A stretch of DNA of 10,222 bases, from the NCBI GenBank assembly GCA_023435025.1, contig JAEYSE010000052.1, positions 1 to 10,222 on the forward strand, in the 5' to 3' direction. Position 1 is the first letter of the stretch. Each line of letters begins with the position of its first letter. A program made the position numbers and the translations under genes. This document shows positions 1-6,988 of the stretch, piece after piece. The DNA is from Bacillota bacterium. Lineage in GTDB: Bacteria; Bacillota; Clostridia; Christensenellales; CAG-138. The notes beneath the pieces were generated by a model. It saw only the letters and a list, made by a program, of their open reading frames with translations. It searched no databases and had not been told where the DNA came from.

Positions 1-125
<125 letters not shown>

Positions 126-302
126 AATTACTCAACAGTTTAAAAAACTGTCTCTATCTTTTACTTTTCAACTTCCACGCTTACGCGCTTCGTTGTCCGT
201 ACTTTTGCTGGTTCCTCAAATTAATTGCGTTCGTCTTCTATCTCGCACTATATAGTTTTCAAGGTGCTTTTCGCTTGTCGTTACCCTCTCGGGCGGGACA
301 GC
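126..302 (-). other. 16S rRNA leader (pre-rRNA 5' spacer)
   Basis: This stretch lies between the inferred transcription start of the rRNA operon (about 302) and the mature 16S 5' end (about 125), giving a leader of roughly 177 nt. It contains a CACCTTGAAAACTATA block at 252-267 (minus strand), like the TTTGAAAACT block common in Firmicutes rRNA leaders and resembling a boxA antitermination site. It also holds a perfect 7-bp inverted repeat just before the mature 5' end. No protein gene is visible. Confidence 0.6.
135..151 (-). repeat. Perfect inverted repeat next to the 16S 5' end
   Basis: The arms ACAGTTT (135-141) and AAACTGT (145-151) are perfectly complementary around a 3-nt AAA centre. 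It sits about 10 nt upstream of the mature 16S end, so it is likely a small hairpin in the pre-rRNA leader. The stem is weak (7 bp, mostly A-T), and no run of T follows it in either direction, so it is not a terminator. Confidence 0.5.
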
Positions 303-308
303 TTGTTT

Positions 309-337
309 ATTGTAGCAAACCTATCTCACACTGTCAA
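309..337 (-). promoter_or_regulatory. rRNA operon promoter
   Basis: On the minus strand the -35 box is TTGACA (337-332, perfect consensus), the spacer is exactly 17 nt, and the -10 box is TACAAT (314-309, 5 of 6). Upstream of the -35, at about 340-375, are A/T runs that would act as an UP element, as is usual for rRNA promoters. Transcription should start near 302. The placement just upstream of the 16S leader supports the call. Confidence 0.88.
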
Positions 338-375
338 CACCCCTTTTTAAGTTTTTTGCATATCTTTTTATAACC

Positions 376-526
376 CTGCTTGTACAGAACTCAAACGCCC
401 ATTTTATCTGAACTTACAGTATTCTTCACCCATTCTTGCTTTTTGCCATATTCGTCTGAATTGTTGACACAATCGTACCATTAAAACGCCATACCTGTTT
501 GGTTTAATAGGCGCAACAAAACGAAC
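376..526. other. Divergent spacer between rRNA promoter and VTC operon
   Basis: No gene is seen here; it is the AT-richer space between the leftward rRNA promoter and the rightward three-gene operon. The operon needs a promoter in this stretch, but none is convincing. A perfect TTGACA at 464-469 has no good -10 at 16-18 nt, and the best -10-like box (TTTAAT, 503-508) has only a poor -35 partner (ATTAAA, 480-485). On the minus strand a TAAAAT box lies near 405-410 without a good -35, so a second rRNA promoter cannot be claimed. Confidence 0.4.
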
Positions 527-539
527 GGAGGTGATGGCA

Positions 540-1250
540 ATGGCACAGAACGTATTCCGCCGGGTAGAAAAAAAGTATCTGATGGACGAAGCAAGTTACC
601 GCGCGCTAATGCTGCGCGTCCGGTCCGAGCTTGTTCCGGATGCGTTCTCCACCTATACCATATGTAACATCTATTACGACACTGCGGATGACGCGCTGAT
701 TCGCAGATCTATCGAGAAGCCTGCCTATAAAGAAAAGCTTCGTTTAAGAAGCTATGGCACGCCCAAGCCGGAAGACAGGGTATTTCTTGAGATTAAGAAA
801 AAATACGACGGCGTGGTCTACAAGCGGCGGGCGGAATTTGCGCTTCAGGATGCCGAGCGATACATAAGGACAGGAGATCATGGGAACCGTAACAGTCAAA
901 TTCTGTACGAGCTGGACTATTTTCTTTCCTTTTACCACCCGGTTCCCAAACTCTATCTTGCCTATGACCGGGAGGCTTATGTAGGCCTTACGGACCGGGG
1001 CCTCCGCGTCACGTTTGATACTTCCATCCGCAGCCGCGCGGAGGCGCTATCCCTTAATGCCGGGGATTGGGGCAAGGAACTTTTGCCGGAAGGATACCGG
1101 GTGATGGAGGTCAAGACAACGACGGCGCTGCCACTCTGGCTTGTTCACGCGCTGAACGGATGCAAGATTTATCCGATATCGTTCTCTAAATATGGGAACA
1201 TTTATAAGGAAAGCCTTCTAGAAGAAAGGAGCGTGCGCGCCTGTGTTTGA
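540..1250 (+). CDS. VTC-domain (polyphosphate polymerase-like) protein
   Basis: This 236-aa protein has the VTC catalytic fold of the CYTH/triphosphate tunnel superfamily, which in yeast Vtc4 makes polyphosphate from ATP. The expected tunnel residues are visible in order: E10 and K12 (EKKY), R68 and R70 (KLRLRSYG), E84 and K86 (FLEIKKK), R144 (YDRE), E190 and K192 (VMEVKT), S216 and K217 (SFSKYGN). There is no signal peptide, membrane segment or SPX domain, so it is a stand-alone soluble catalytic domain. ATG 540 is chosen because GGAGG (527-531) lies 8 nt before it; the in-frame GTG 531 and ATG 534 overlap or abut that site. Its end overlaps the next gene by 8 bp, indicating translational coupling. 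The domain call is firm. Actual polyphosphate synthesis is inferred from family residues, and other phosphotransfer chemistry remains possible. Confidence 0.88.
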   Translation: MAQNVFRRVEKKYLMDEASYRALMLRVRSELVPDAFSTYTICNIYYDTADDALIRRSIEKPAYKEKLRLRSYGTPKPEDRVFLEIKKKYDGVVYKRRAEFALQDAERYIRTGDHGNRNSQILYELDYFLSFYHPVPKLYLAYDREAYVGLTDRGLRVTFDTSIRSRAEALSLNAGDWGKELLPEGYRVMEVKTTTALPLWLVHALNGCKIYPISFSKYGNIYKESLLEERSVRACV

Positions 1251-1911
1251 AACGGTATTGACCGGGGCTTCCGCGCTGACTATCGGCTCGGCACTTTTAT
1301 GCACTGTGTCTTCCCTTGCGCTTGGCCTTGTTATAGCGTATGTATATATGAAGAAAGGGAGCTATACCAAGCATTTTGTAATAGCACTTGCGCTGCTTCC
1401 CGCCCTTGTTCAAGTGGTGGTTATGATGGTGAACGGCAACCTGGGGACGGGCGTTGCGGTGCTTGGCGCGTTCAGCCTGGTGCGGTTCCGTTCGGTACCC
1501 GGCGGCGCACGGGAGATTGTGGCAATATTCTTCGCGATGGCGGTAGGCCTCGCGACTGCCATGGGATACCTGACGTTTGCCGCCGTTATGACCGCCATAA
1601 TCGGCGCGATGATGTTGCTTCTGTCCTCCACCCGTTTTGGCGAAACGCCGGAAAATGAAAAGGAACTGCGCATTACCATACCGGAGGACCTTGATTACAC
1701 AGGCGTGTTCGACGACCTGTTTGCCGCCTATACAACGGAAGTAAAACTGGAGCGCGTGAAAACCGTAAACCTCGGCAGCATGTATGAACTCAGATACAAA
1801 ATCCGCCTTCGTGACGCAAAGCAGGAGAAGCAACTCATAGACGAACTGCGCTGCCGCAACGGCAACCTGACCATTGTATGCGGACGCGAGCCCAGCAGAG
1901 ATTTGCTGTAA
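1243..1911 (+). CDS. DUF4956 family membrane protein
   Basis: This is a 222-aa integral membrane protein. Hydrophobic segments lie at about residues 12-35, 45-63, 91-107 and 108-128, with a glycine-rich stretch at 67-80. The family signature GAFSLVRFRS is at 75-84, followed by a conserved R-E pair at 90-91. Residues from about 130 to 222 form a hydrophilic, probably cytosolic domain with alternating strands and helices. The start is GTG 1243, with AAAGGAG at 1225-1231, and it overlaps the end of the VTC-domain gene by 8 bp. The family has no assigned biochemical function that I know of, but it recurs beside VTC-domain genes in bacteria. I infer that it anchors the VTC enzyme at the membrane, or offers it a channel, much as the membrane domain does in yeast Vtc proteins. 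Confidence 0.85.
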   Translation: MFETVLTGASALTIGSALLCTVSSLALGLVIAYVYMKKGSYTKHFVIALALLPALVQVVVMMVNGNLGTGVAVLGAFSLVRFRSVPGGAREIVAIFFAMAVGLATAMGYLTFAAVMTAIIGAMMLLLSSTRFGETPENEKELRITIPEDLDYTGVFDDLFAAYTTEVKLERVKTVNLGSMYELRYKIRLRDAKQEKQLIDELRCRNGNLTIVCGREPSRDLL

Positions 1912-1934
1912 AGCAGCATAAAGGGAGCAATTGT

Positions 1935-3962
1935 ATGAATAAACAAAAACCACCTTTCCGGCGGATATACGCGGCCATTGCTTTATTCACCGCGCTTGTG
2001 CTTTCAGGCTGCAGCTCCGTGAGTGAAGCACCGCTGCCCTCCGCCTCACAGACGCCGCAAGCGGCGGCGGCTACGGCTCCCCCAATTACCGTGCTTGCGG
2101 GCAGCATCACAATGGACAGCGCCGGCATCGACGAAGCGGACGCCTATACCGACTGGCAGAGTGGCGCGTATACGGAAATCGCACTTTCCGCCACGGGCTA
2201 CACCATTAGCGGGCAAGGCGCCGCCGCAGAGGATACTGTACTGACCATCTCTTCCGCGGGCACATATGTGCTGTCCGGAACAATGCCCAACGGCGCGGTG
2301 GTGGTGGACGCGGAGGATACGGGAGACGTGCGCATCGTATTCAACAGCGCAAGCATTGCTTGCTCAGACGGCGCGCCGTTATTTGTAAAAAACGCGGACC
2401 GGGTCATTCTTTCCCTTGCACCGGGAACGGAGAACAGCCTGGAGGACGGCGCAAGCTATACGTACGCGCTCTATGACACGGGAGAAGACGAGCCTTCTGC
2501 GGCGCTGTTTTCAAAGGACGACCTTATATTGAACGGGGCGGGCGCGCTGAACATCACCGCGAACCACAACGACGGCGTCACGTCAAACGACGATCTCAAA
2601 ATCATAGAGGGTACTCTAACCATCACTGCCGTGGACGACGGCATTGTAGGCAAGGACATGGTAGCGGTCAAGACGGCCGATATTACAATTTCAGCGGGCG
2701 GGGACGGCATCAAGTCCACCAACGATACCGACGCGGGCAAGGGATTTATCGCAATTGAAAGCGGTACGTTTGTGATTAGCGCGGGTGCAGACGGCATCCA
2801 GGCGGAAACTGAGTTGTTTGTTGCGGACGGCGATTTTAAAATCACATCCGGTGGAGGTGCGGACTCCGAAAATACGCCGCAGCAGATGCAGGGGCCGGGA
2901 CAGGGCGGAATGCGCCCCGTGCAGGGCGGCAAGTTCCCGCAACCTCCGCAGGGGGCGGATAGCGAGACCGCGCAAGGCCAAATGCCGCAAGCTCCCAATG
3001 ATATGCAAGGCGGGCAACAGCCGCCGCAGCCCGCGCAGAATGGCTCCACAACAGCCCCGGCCGCTCCCGCGGAAGATACAGAGGCCAGCAGCGGCAGCTA
3101 CAAAGCGCTCAAAGCATCGACTTTCCTTACCATAAAGAACGGTACCTTTGATATTGACAGCGCGGACGACGCGCTCCACACCAACGGCAGCATGGCAATA
3201 TCGGACGGAGCGCTTTCCATTGCAAGCGGGGACGACGGCCTGCACGCGGATCAATCCATCGCGATCTCCGGCGGGACGCTGACGATATCAAAAAGCGTGG
3301 AAGGAATTGAGGGCTTTGCTATCGAGATTTCCGACGGAATGCTGAACATCACCGCCTCGGACGACGGGATTAATGTGGCGGGCGGCAACGACTCCTCCGG
3401 CGTTCAGAACGGACGGGACAGGTTTGCAAACCTGGAGGGAGCAAGCTTTACCATATCCGGCGGGGATATCACCATCAGCGCATTTGGCGATGGGCTGGAC
3501 AGCAACGGCAGCGGCTATATCACAGGCGGTACCGTATTTATAAGCGGCCCTGAAAACAATGGCAACGGCGCACTCGATTACAACGGCGAGTTCCTGATTA
3601 CCGGAGGGACCCTGGTGGCGCTGGGCAGCGCGGGTATGGCCGTGGCCCCCACGGATGGCACAACGCAGCTTACCATTGTGGGCAATCTTCCGGCATCGCA
3701 GGCAGCAGACAGCACGCTGACGCTAAAGAATGCGAATGGGGAGATTATCGTCACCCATCCTTCCGCTAAGACATACCAGAATGTTGTGATCAGTACGCCG
3801 ATGCTCGAAAGCGGCCAATCCTATACGCTCTTGGTGGATGGCAATGCCGTGCAGGAAGTCACGTTAAGCGATACCGTCACCACGTTCAACATGGAAGGCG
3901 GCAGGGGCGGCTTTGGCGGCGGGAAGGGCGGCATGGGTCAGCCTCCGGGCGGAAACAGGTAA
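1935..3962 (+). CDS. Beta-helix carbohydrate-binding lipoprotein, Cthe_2159-like
   Basis: This 675-aa protein is predicted to be secreted and lipid-anchored: a basic N-terminus, a hydrophobic segment (11-23) and the lipobox LSGC with C26. The body is a run of roughly 20-25-residue beta-strand repeats rich in Asp and Gly (NDGVTSNDD, DDGIVGKD, GDGIKSTND, DDALHTNG, DDGLHAD, DDGINVAGGND, GDGLDSNGSG), typical of the DUF4353/Cthe_2159 family. The founding member is a calcium-dependent polygalacturonate-binding parallel beta-helix from Clostridium thermocellum. A Gln/Pro/Gly-rich low-complexity insert (about 307-387) splits the helix, and a Gly-rich tail (about 652-675) ends the protein. ATG 1935 is preferred over the in-frame ATG 1878, because AAGGGAG (1921-1927) lies 7 nt upstream and the signal peptide begins there. 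It follows the DUF4956 gene by 23 bp. No catalytic residues are recognised; sugar binding is inferred from the family. Confidence 0.85.
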   Translation: MNKQKPPFRRIYAAIALFTALVLSGCSSVSEAPLPSASQTPQAAAATAPPITVLAGSITMDSAGIDEADAYTDWQSGAYTEIALSATGYTISGQGAAAEDTVLTISSAGTYVLSGTMPNGAVVVDAEDTGDVRIVFNSASIACSDGAPLFVKNADRVILSLAPGTENSLEDGASYTYALYDTGEDEPSAALFSKDDLILNGAGALNITANHNDGVTSNDDLKIIEGTLTITAVDDGIVGKDMVAVKTADITISAGGDGIKSTNDTDAGKGFIAIESGTFVISAGADGIQAETELFVADGDFKITSGGGADSENTPQQMQGPGQGGMRPVQGGKFPQPPQGADSETAQGQMPQAPNDMQGGQQPPQPAQNGSTTAPAAPAEDTEASSGSYKALKASTFLTIKNGTFDIDSADDALHTNGSMAISDGALSIASGDDGLHADQSIAISGGTLTISKSVEGIEGFAIEISDGMLNITASDDGINVAGGNDSSGVQNGRDRFANLEGASFTISGGDITISAFGDGLDSNGSGYITGGTVFISGPENNGNGALDYNGEFLITGGTLVALGSAGMAVAPTDGTTQLTIVGNLPASQAADSTLTLKNANGEIIVTHPSAKTYQNVVISTPMLESGQSYTLLVDGNAVQEVTLSDTVTTFNMEGGRGGFGGGKGGMGQPPGGNR

Positions 3963-4048
3963 CAGCCAAACAAGTGCGACGCGCAGCAAAGTGCGGGAGG
4001 TGATGCTTAACGGACAGAGTCAAAGAAGTTCCTTCATTCTGCTATCCT

Positions 4049-4087
4049 AAAAAAAGACGCCCCGGCGTTACGGACCGCCGGGGCGTC
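4049..4087 (-). terminator. Rho-independent terminator shared by convergent units
   Basis: A perfect 12-bp GC-rich stem, GACGCCCCGGCG (4056-4067) and its complement (4076-4087), encloses an 8-nt loop. On the minus strand it begins 8 nt after the asparaginase stop codon and is followed by seven T (4055-4049), a textbook intrinsic terminator. On the plus strand the tail (GCTGTTTGTTAT) is weaker, but it can probably also end the VTC-DUF4956-lipoprotein operon, whose stop is 86 nt upstream. Confidence 0.92.
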
Positions 4088-4095
4088 GCTGTTTG

Positions 4096-5085
4096 TTATC
4101 CGTTGCGCACTGCGAGCTCCCCGCACAGATCGCGGGACATGATGGCGCGGACGCCTTCCATGTTATCGCTTTGGCCCAGCGCCCACATCAGCTTTGTGAC
4201 GGCGGCCTCCGTGGTCATATCGTTGGCGGGGAGTATGCCCGCGTCCAGAAGCGGGCGGCTGACTTCGTACAGCGCGGGCGTGCTTTCCTCGTACAGGCAT
4301 TGGGAGCAAAGCACCACCGGCATGCCCTCCTGCAGCAGGCTAATGATGGCCCGCGTATGGTCGCGCCTAATGCTGTGTACGCCGCCCAGGCCAAACGCCT
4401 CCACCACCAGGCCCTTGTAACCGCAGGCAGGCAATGCACGGAACAGCGCGGGCGACGCGCCGGGCACAAGCTTTAAAAGAGCGACGTTCGGCTCAATCGA
4501 ATCATTATAGGAAAAAGCGGCATACTCCTGCGGCAGGACAAGCGGCAAAAACCGGCCTCCCGCACATACGCCGACATAAGGACGGTTGATGCTTTCAAAT
4601 GCGTTTCTCGAAGTGGTACGGACCTTCACTGCCCGGCAGCCCAGCATCACGCTGCCGCCAAACGCCACATATACGCCGCCGGGCAGCGTACGGGCGGCGA
4701 GTATCGCGTCAAAGAGATTGGTGCGGCCATCCGAATCCGGATAAAACATGGGGTACTGCGCGCCGGTAAGCACCACCGGAATGCGCACGCCCTGCAGCAT
4801 AAAGGAAAGCATGCTTGCGGTATACGCCATGGTATCCGTACCATGGGTGATGACAACGCCACTATACTCATCCTTTGCGGCGAATATCTCGTGGGCCATA
4901 AGCCGCCACTCTTCCGGCTGTATATTGGAAGAATCGAGCGCGAACAGATCCCGGCAGTCGATATCGAAAGCCGGCTCGCTTAAAAACGTCAGCAGCTCGG
5001 CTGCCGACATCTGCGGGGCGAGCCCGTCCTTGGTCGGCAAGCATGCAATTGTGCCGCCCGTACCCATCAACAAGAGTTTGTTCAT
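4096..5085 (-). CDS. ansA: L-asparaginase, type I (cytoplasmic, AnsA-like)
   Basis: This 329-aa enzyme hydrolyses L-asparagine to L-aspartate and ammonia. The N-terminal signature GTGGTIA has the nucleophile T12. The second triad lies in ITHGTDTM (T83, D84), with K154 in RAVKVRT; substrate-binding S53 is in DSSNIQPEEW and TGAQYP is at 107-112. No signal peptide is present, which together with the length fits the cytoplasmic AnsA-like group rather than periplasmic AnsB. ATG 5085 is chosen because AAGGAG sits 7 nt upstream. An in-frame upstream ATG at 5136 adds an unlikely 17 residues and would lie upstream of the -10 box. It is a single-gene unit, divergent from pckA, with its own promoter and terminator. 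Glutaminase side activity or tRNA-linked GatD function is less likely, as no GatE partner is nearby. Confidence 0.93.
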   Translation of the reverse strand: MNKLLLMGTGGTIACLPTKDGLAPQMSAAELLTFLSEPAFDIDCRDLFALDSSNIQPEEWRLMAHEIFAAKDEYSGVVITHGTDTMAYTASMLSFMLQGVRIPVVLTGAQYPMFYPDSDGRTNLFDAILAARTLPGGVYVAFGGSVMLGCRAVKVRTTSRNAFESINRPYVGVCAGGRFLPLVLPQEYAAFSYNDSIEPNVALLKLVPGASPALFRALPACGYKGLVVEAFGLGGVHSIRRDHTRAIISLLQEGMPVVLCSQCLYEESTPALYEVSRPLLDAGILPANDMTTEAAVTKLMWALGQSDNMEGVRAIMSRDLCGELAVRNG

Positions 5086-5109
5086 ATGGGCGCTCCTTTT
5101 TTTATTTAG

Positions 5110-5118
5110 AGTATACCA
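5110..5118 (-). promoter_or_regulatory. Asparaginase promoter, extended -10
   Basis: On the minus strand TGGTATACT combines an extended -10 TGn with TATACT (5115-5110, 5 of 6). The only -35 candidate, TTGTTT (5136-5131), is partial with a 15-nt spacer, which an extended -10 can tolerate. The inferred start near 5103 gives a leader of about 18 nt that contains the ribosome binding site. Confidence 0.6.
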
Positions 5119-5165
5119 CGCGGGCGCGGGAAACAATATCTTCAGCGAGGGTGCCCATTAGAAAA

Positions 5166-5207
5166 GAAAGTTTTTTTGCATGATGGAAAGTTTTATCTTG
5201 CAAAAAA
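5166..5207. repeat. A/T-rich direct and inverted repeats upstream of pckA
   Basis: GAAAGTTTT occurs at 5166-5174 and again at 5186-5194, exactly 20 bp apart, close to two helical turns. Within the same stretch TTTTTTGCA (5172-5180) and TGCAAAAAA (5199-5207) form a perfect 9-bp inverted repeat around 18 bp. It lies about 130 bp upstream of the pckA -10 box, where an activator site or bent-DNA element would fit. Low complexity makes chance a real possibility. Confidence 0.35.
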
Positions 5208-5330
5208 TTAAAATTTTCGCTTGCCAGGTGTTCTGTTTTCAGGTAAAATATTTCAAAATGGGTGATTTTCGACTACTATCCTGTGATTTGCGGTAAAACT
5301 TGTATTCAGTGTGATATTGGACCCGGCTTC

Positions 5331-5336
5331 TATAAT
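5331..5336 (+). promoter_or_regulatory. pckA promoter -10 box
   Basis: A perfect TATAAT lies 61 bp before the pckA start codon. No good -35 is found at 16-18 nt: the bases there are CAGTGT/AGTGTG. This suggests that activity depends on an activator, or that a partial box such as TTCAGT (5305-5310) is used with a long spacer. An overlapping alternative, TATGAT (5338-5343), has no better -35. Transcription would start near 5343. Confidence 0.5.
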
Positions 5337-5341
5337 TTATG

Positions 5342-5363
5342 ATTATAACAATGACGTTATAAT
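5342..5363. promoter_or_regulatory. Palindromic operator candidate at the pckA start site
   Basis: ATTATAAC (5342-5349) and GTTATAAT (5356-5363) are a perfect 8-bp inverted repeat with a 6-bp centre (AATGAC). It begins at the inferred +1 and ends 11 bp before the ribosome binding site, which is where a repressor would block transcription. The stem is AT-rich and no T run follows, so it is a poor terminator. It does not match the CcpA or Rex consensus sequences that I know, so the regulator is unknown. Confidence 0.5.
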
Positions 5364-5396
5364 ACCAAATAACTGGAAGGAGTAACCAAACAAAAA

Positions 5397-6968
5397 ATGA
5401 AAGACTATTGTGAAAAACTCGGCATCATCGCTCCTAAGGCCGTGTACCGCAACCTCACCCCGGCAGTGCTGACCGAAAAGGCACTCGCGCGCGGAGAGGG
5501 TACGCTCTCCGAAACCGGCGCTTTCGTCATTTATACCGGCAAGTATACCGGCCGCTCCCCGGAGGATAAGTTTGTGGTGGACGTCCCCTCGATTCATGAC
5601 GAAATCGAATGGGGCAAGGTAAACGTGCCCTTCGCGCCTGAGAAGTTCGATGCGATATACGGCAAAATGATGGCCTATCTCCAGGGCCGCGAAATCTTTA
5701 TTTTCGATGGCTTTGCTGGCGCCAACCCCCACTACTCCACCAACATCCGCGTGGTGAACGAACTGGCAGCCCAGAACCTGTTCATCCACCAGATGCTGTT
5801 AAGGCCCACCGAAGAACAGCTCGCCTCCTTCGCACCGGACTATACCATTATCGCGGCGCCCGGCTTCAAGTGCGTTCCCGAGCTTGACGGCACGCATTCC
5901 GAAGCGGCGATACTCGTTCACTTCGAAAAGAAGATGGTTCTCATCGCCGGTTCCGCTTATTCCGGCGAAATGAAGAAATCCGTATTCACAATCATGAACT
6001 ACCTGCTGCCCAAGAAGGGCGTGTTCCCCATGCACTGCTCCGCGAACATCGGCAAGGAAGGCGATTCTGCGCTGTTCTTTGGCCTTTCCGGCACCGGCAA
6101 GACCACCCTTTCCGCAGATCCCGATCGTAAGCTCATCGGCGACGACGAGCACGGCTGGTGCGACGAGGGCGTGTTCAACTTTGAAGGCGGCTGCTATGCA
6201 AAGTGCATCAACCTCTCCAAAGAACACGAGCCCCAGATCTGGGACGCGATCAAGTTCGGCGCAGTGGTTGAGAACGTGGTGATGGACCCGGAAACCCGTA
6301 AGTTCAACTTTGACGATGACAGCATCACCGAGAACACCCGCGTGGGCTACCCTGTGGAGTACATCCCCAACTGCGTGATTCCCGGCGTTGGCGGCCAGCC
6401 CAAGACCGTTATCTTCCTCACGGCGGATGCATTCGGCGTGCTGCCTCCCGTCGCGAAGCTTGGCAACGACCAGGCCATGTACCACTTCGTTTCCGGCTAC
6501 ACCGCGCGTCTCGCGGGCACGGAACGCGGCGTAAAAGAGCCCCAGGCCACATTCTCCACCTGCTTTGGCGCTCCCTTCCTGCCGTTGCGCGCCTCCGTTT
6601 ATGCGGAACTGCTGGGCGAGTACATCAATAAGTACAACGCGAACGTATACCTCGTGAACACCGGTTGGTCCGGCGGCCCTGCGGGCGAAGTACCCCGTAT
6701 GAGCATCAAGTTCACCCGTGCCATCGTTTCTGCGGCCCTCAACGGCGAACTGGAAAAGAGCGAGTTCGTGCTTGACCCGAACTTCAACGTGCTGGTTCCC
6801 ACCACCTGCCCCGGCGTCCCCGCCGAAGTTTTGAACCCCAGGGAAGCCTGGAAGGACAAGGCAGCCTATGACCTTAAGGCCAAGGATCTCGCCGGCCGGT
6901 TCGCGAAGAACTTCCAGAAGTATAAGGATATGCCTGCGCATATCGTGGAAGCTGGCCCCAAGGGCTAA
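5397..6968 (+). CDS. pckA: Phosphoenolpyruvate carboxykinase (ATP)
   Basis: This 523-aa cytosolic enzyme interconverts oxaloacetate plus ATP and PEP plus CO2 plus ADP (EC 4.1.1.49). It runs gluconeogenically or, in some anaerobes, in the CO2-fixing, ATP-forming direction. Family landmarks are all present: substrate-binding R53 in YTGRSPEDKFVV, metal-binding K193 and H213, the P-loop GLSGTGKTT at 229-237, the acidic GDDEHGW at 248-254, R315 in ENTRVGYP, and NTGWSGG near the C-terminus. Length is normal for the ATP-type (about 520-540), and the GTP-type motifs are absent. AAGGAG (5377-5382) is 14 nt before ATG 5397, a long spacing, but no alternative in-frame start lies nearer. Codon use is strongly biased to GC-ending codons, suggesting high expression. 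It is a single-gene unit with its own terminator. Confidence 0.98.
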   Translation: MKDYCEKLGIIAPKAVYRNLTPAVLTEKALARGEGTLSETGAFVIYTGKYTGRSPEDKFVVDVPSIHDEIEWGKVNVPFAPEKFDAIYGKMMAYLQGREIFIFDGFAGANPHYSTNIRVVNELAAQNLFIHQMLLRPTEEQLASFAPDYTIIAAPGFKCVPELDGTHSEAAILVHFEKKMVLIAGSAYSGEMKKSVFTIMNYLLPKKGVFPMHCSANIGKEGDSALFFGLSGTGKTTLSADPDRKLIGDDEHGWCDEGVFNFEGGCYAKCINLSKEHEPQIWDAIKFGAVVENVVMDPETRKFNFDDDSITENTRVGYPVEYIPNCVIPGVGGQPKTVIFLTADAFGVLPPVAKLGNDQAMYHFVSGYTARLAGTERGVKEPQATFSTCFGAPFLPLRASVYAELLGEYINKYNANVYLVNTGWSGGPAGEVPRMSIKFTRAIVSAALNGELEKSEFVLDPNFNVLVPTTCPGVPAEVLNPREAWKDKAAYDLKAKDLAGRFAKNFQKYKDMPAHIVEAGPKG

Positions 6969-6988
6969 TCTATTCCCGTTTTAAAAGA

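Noticed and set aside
464..508. TTGACA at 464-469 as the promoter of the VTC operon
   Set aside because: No acceptable -10 lies 16-18 nt downstream; the nearest -10-like box (503-508) is 33 nt away. A promoter must exist nearby but cannot be assigned.
1297..1953. 218-codon antisense open frame over the DUF4956 gene, plus an overlapping 119-codon plus-strand frame
   Set aside because: The sense frame has a clear family signature and membrane pattern. The other frames show low-complexity His/Arg-rich composition typical of shadows.
2691..3254. Antisense and alternate frames (116-192 codons) over the lipoprotein insert
   Set aside because: They are Cys/Pro/Arg-rich translations of the repeat-coding DNA, without start signals; a shadow of the beta-helix gene.
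2520..3600. Repetitive GACGACGG-type DNA within the lipoprotein gene as a DNA repeat element
   Set aside because: The repetition follows the protein's Asp-Asp-Gly beta-helix rungs in frame, so it is explained by coding.
4003..4050. 15-codon ORF (MLNGQSQRSSF...) after a full GGAGGTGA ribosome binding site, ending just before the shared terminator
   Set aside because: The binding site is only 2 nt from the ATG, the peptide is very short and hydrophilic, and no family is recognisable. It could be a real micro-ORF at the operon end, but the support is only a chance-prone motif.
4093..4476. 127-codon plus-strand frame over the 3' end of the asparaginase gene
   Set aside because: It is antisense to conserved asparaginase sequence and starts inside the terminator-proximal region without a ribosome binding site.
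5799..6941. Long 380-codon open frame antisense to pckA
   Set aside because: It lies wholly inside a clear PEPCK gene; GC-ending codon bias in the sense gene removes stops on the opposite strand. There is no ribosome binding site or recognisable domain.
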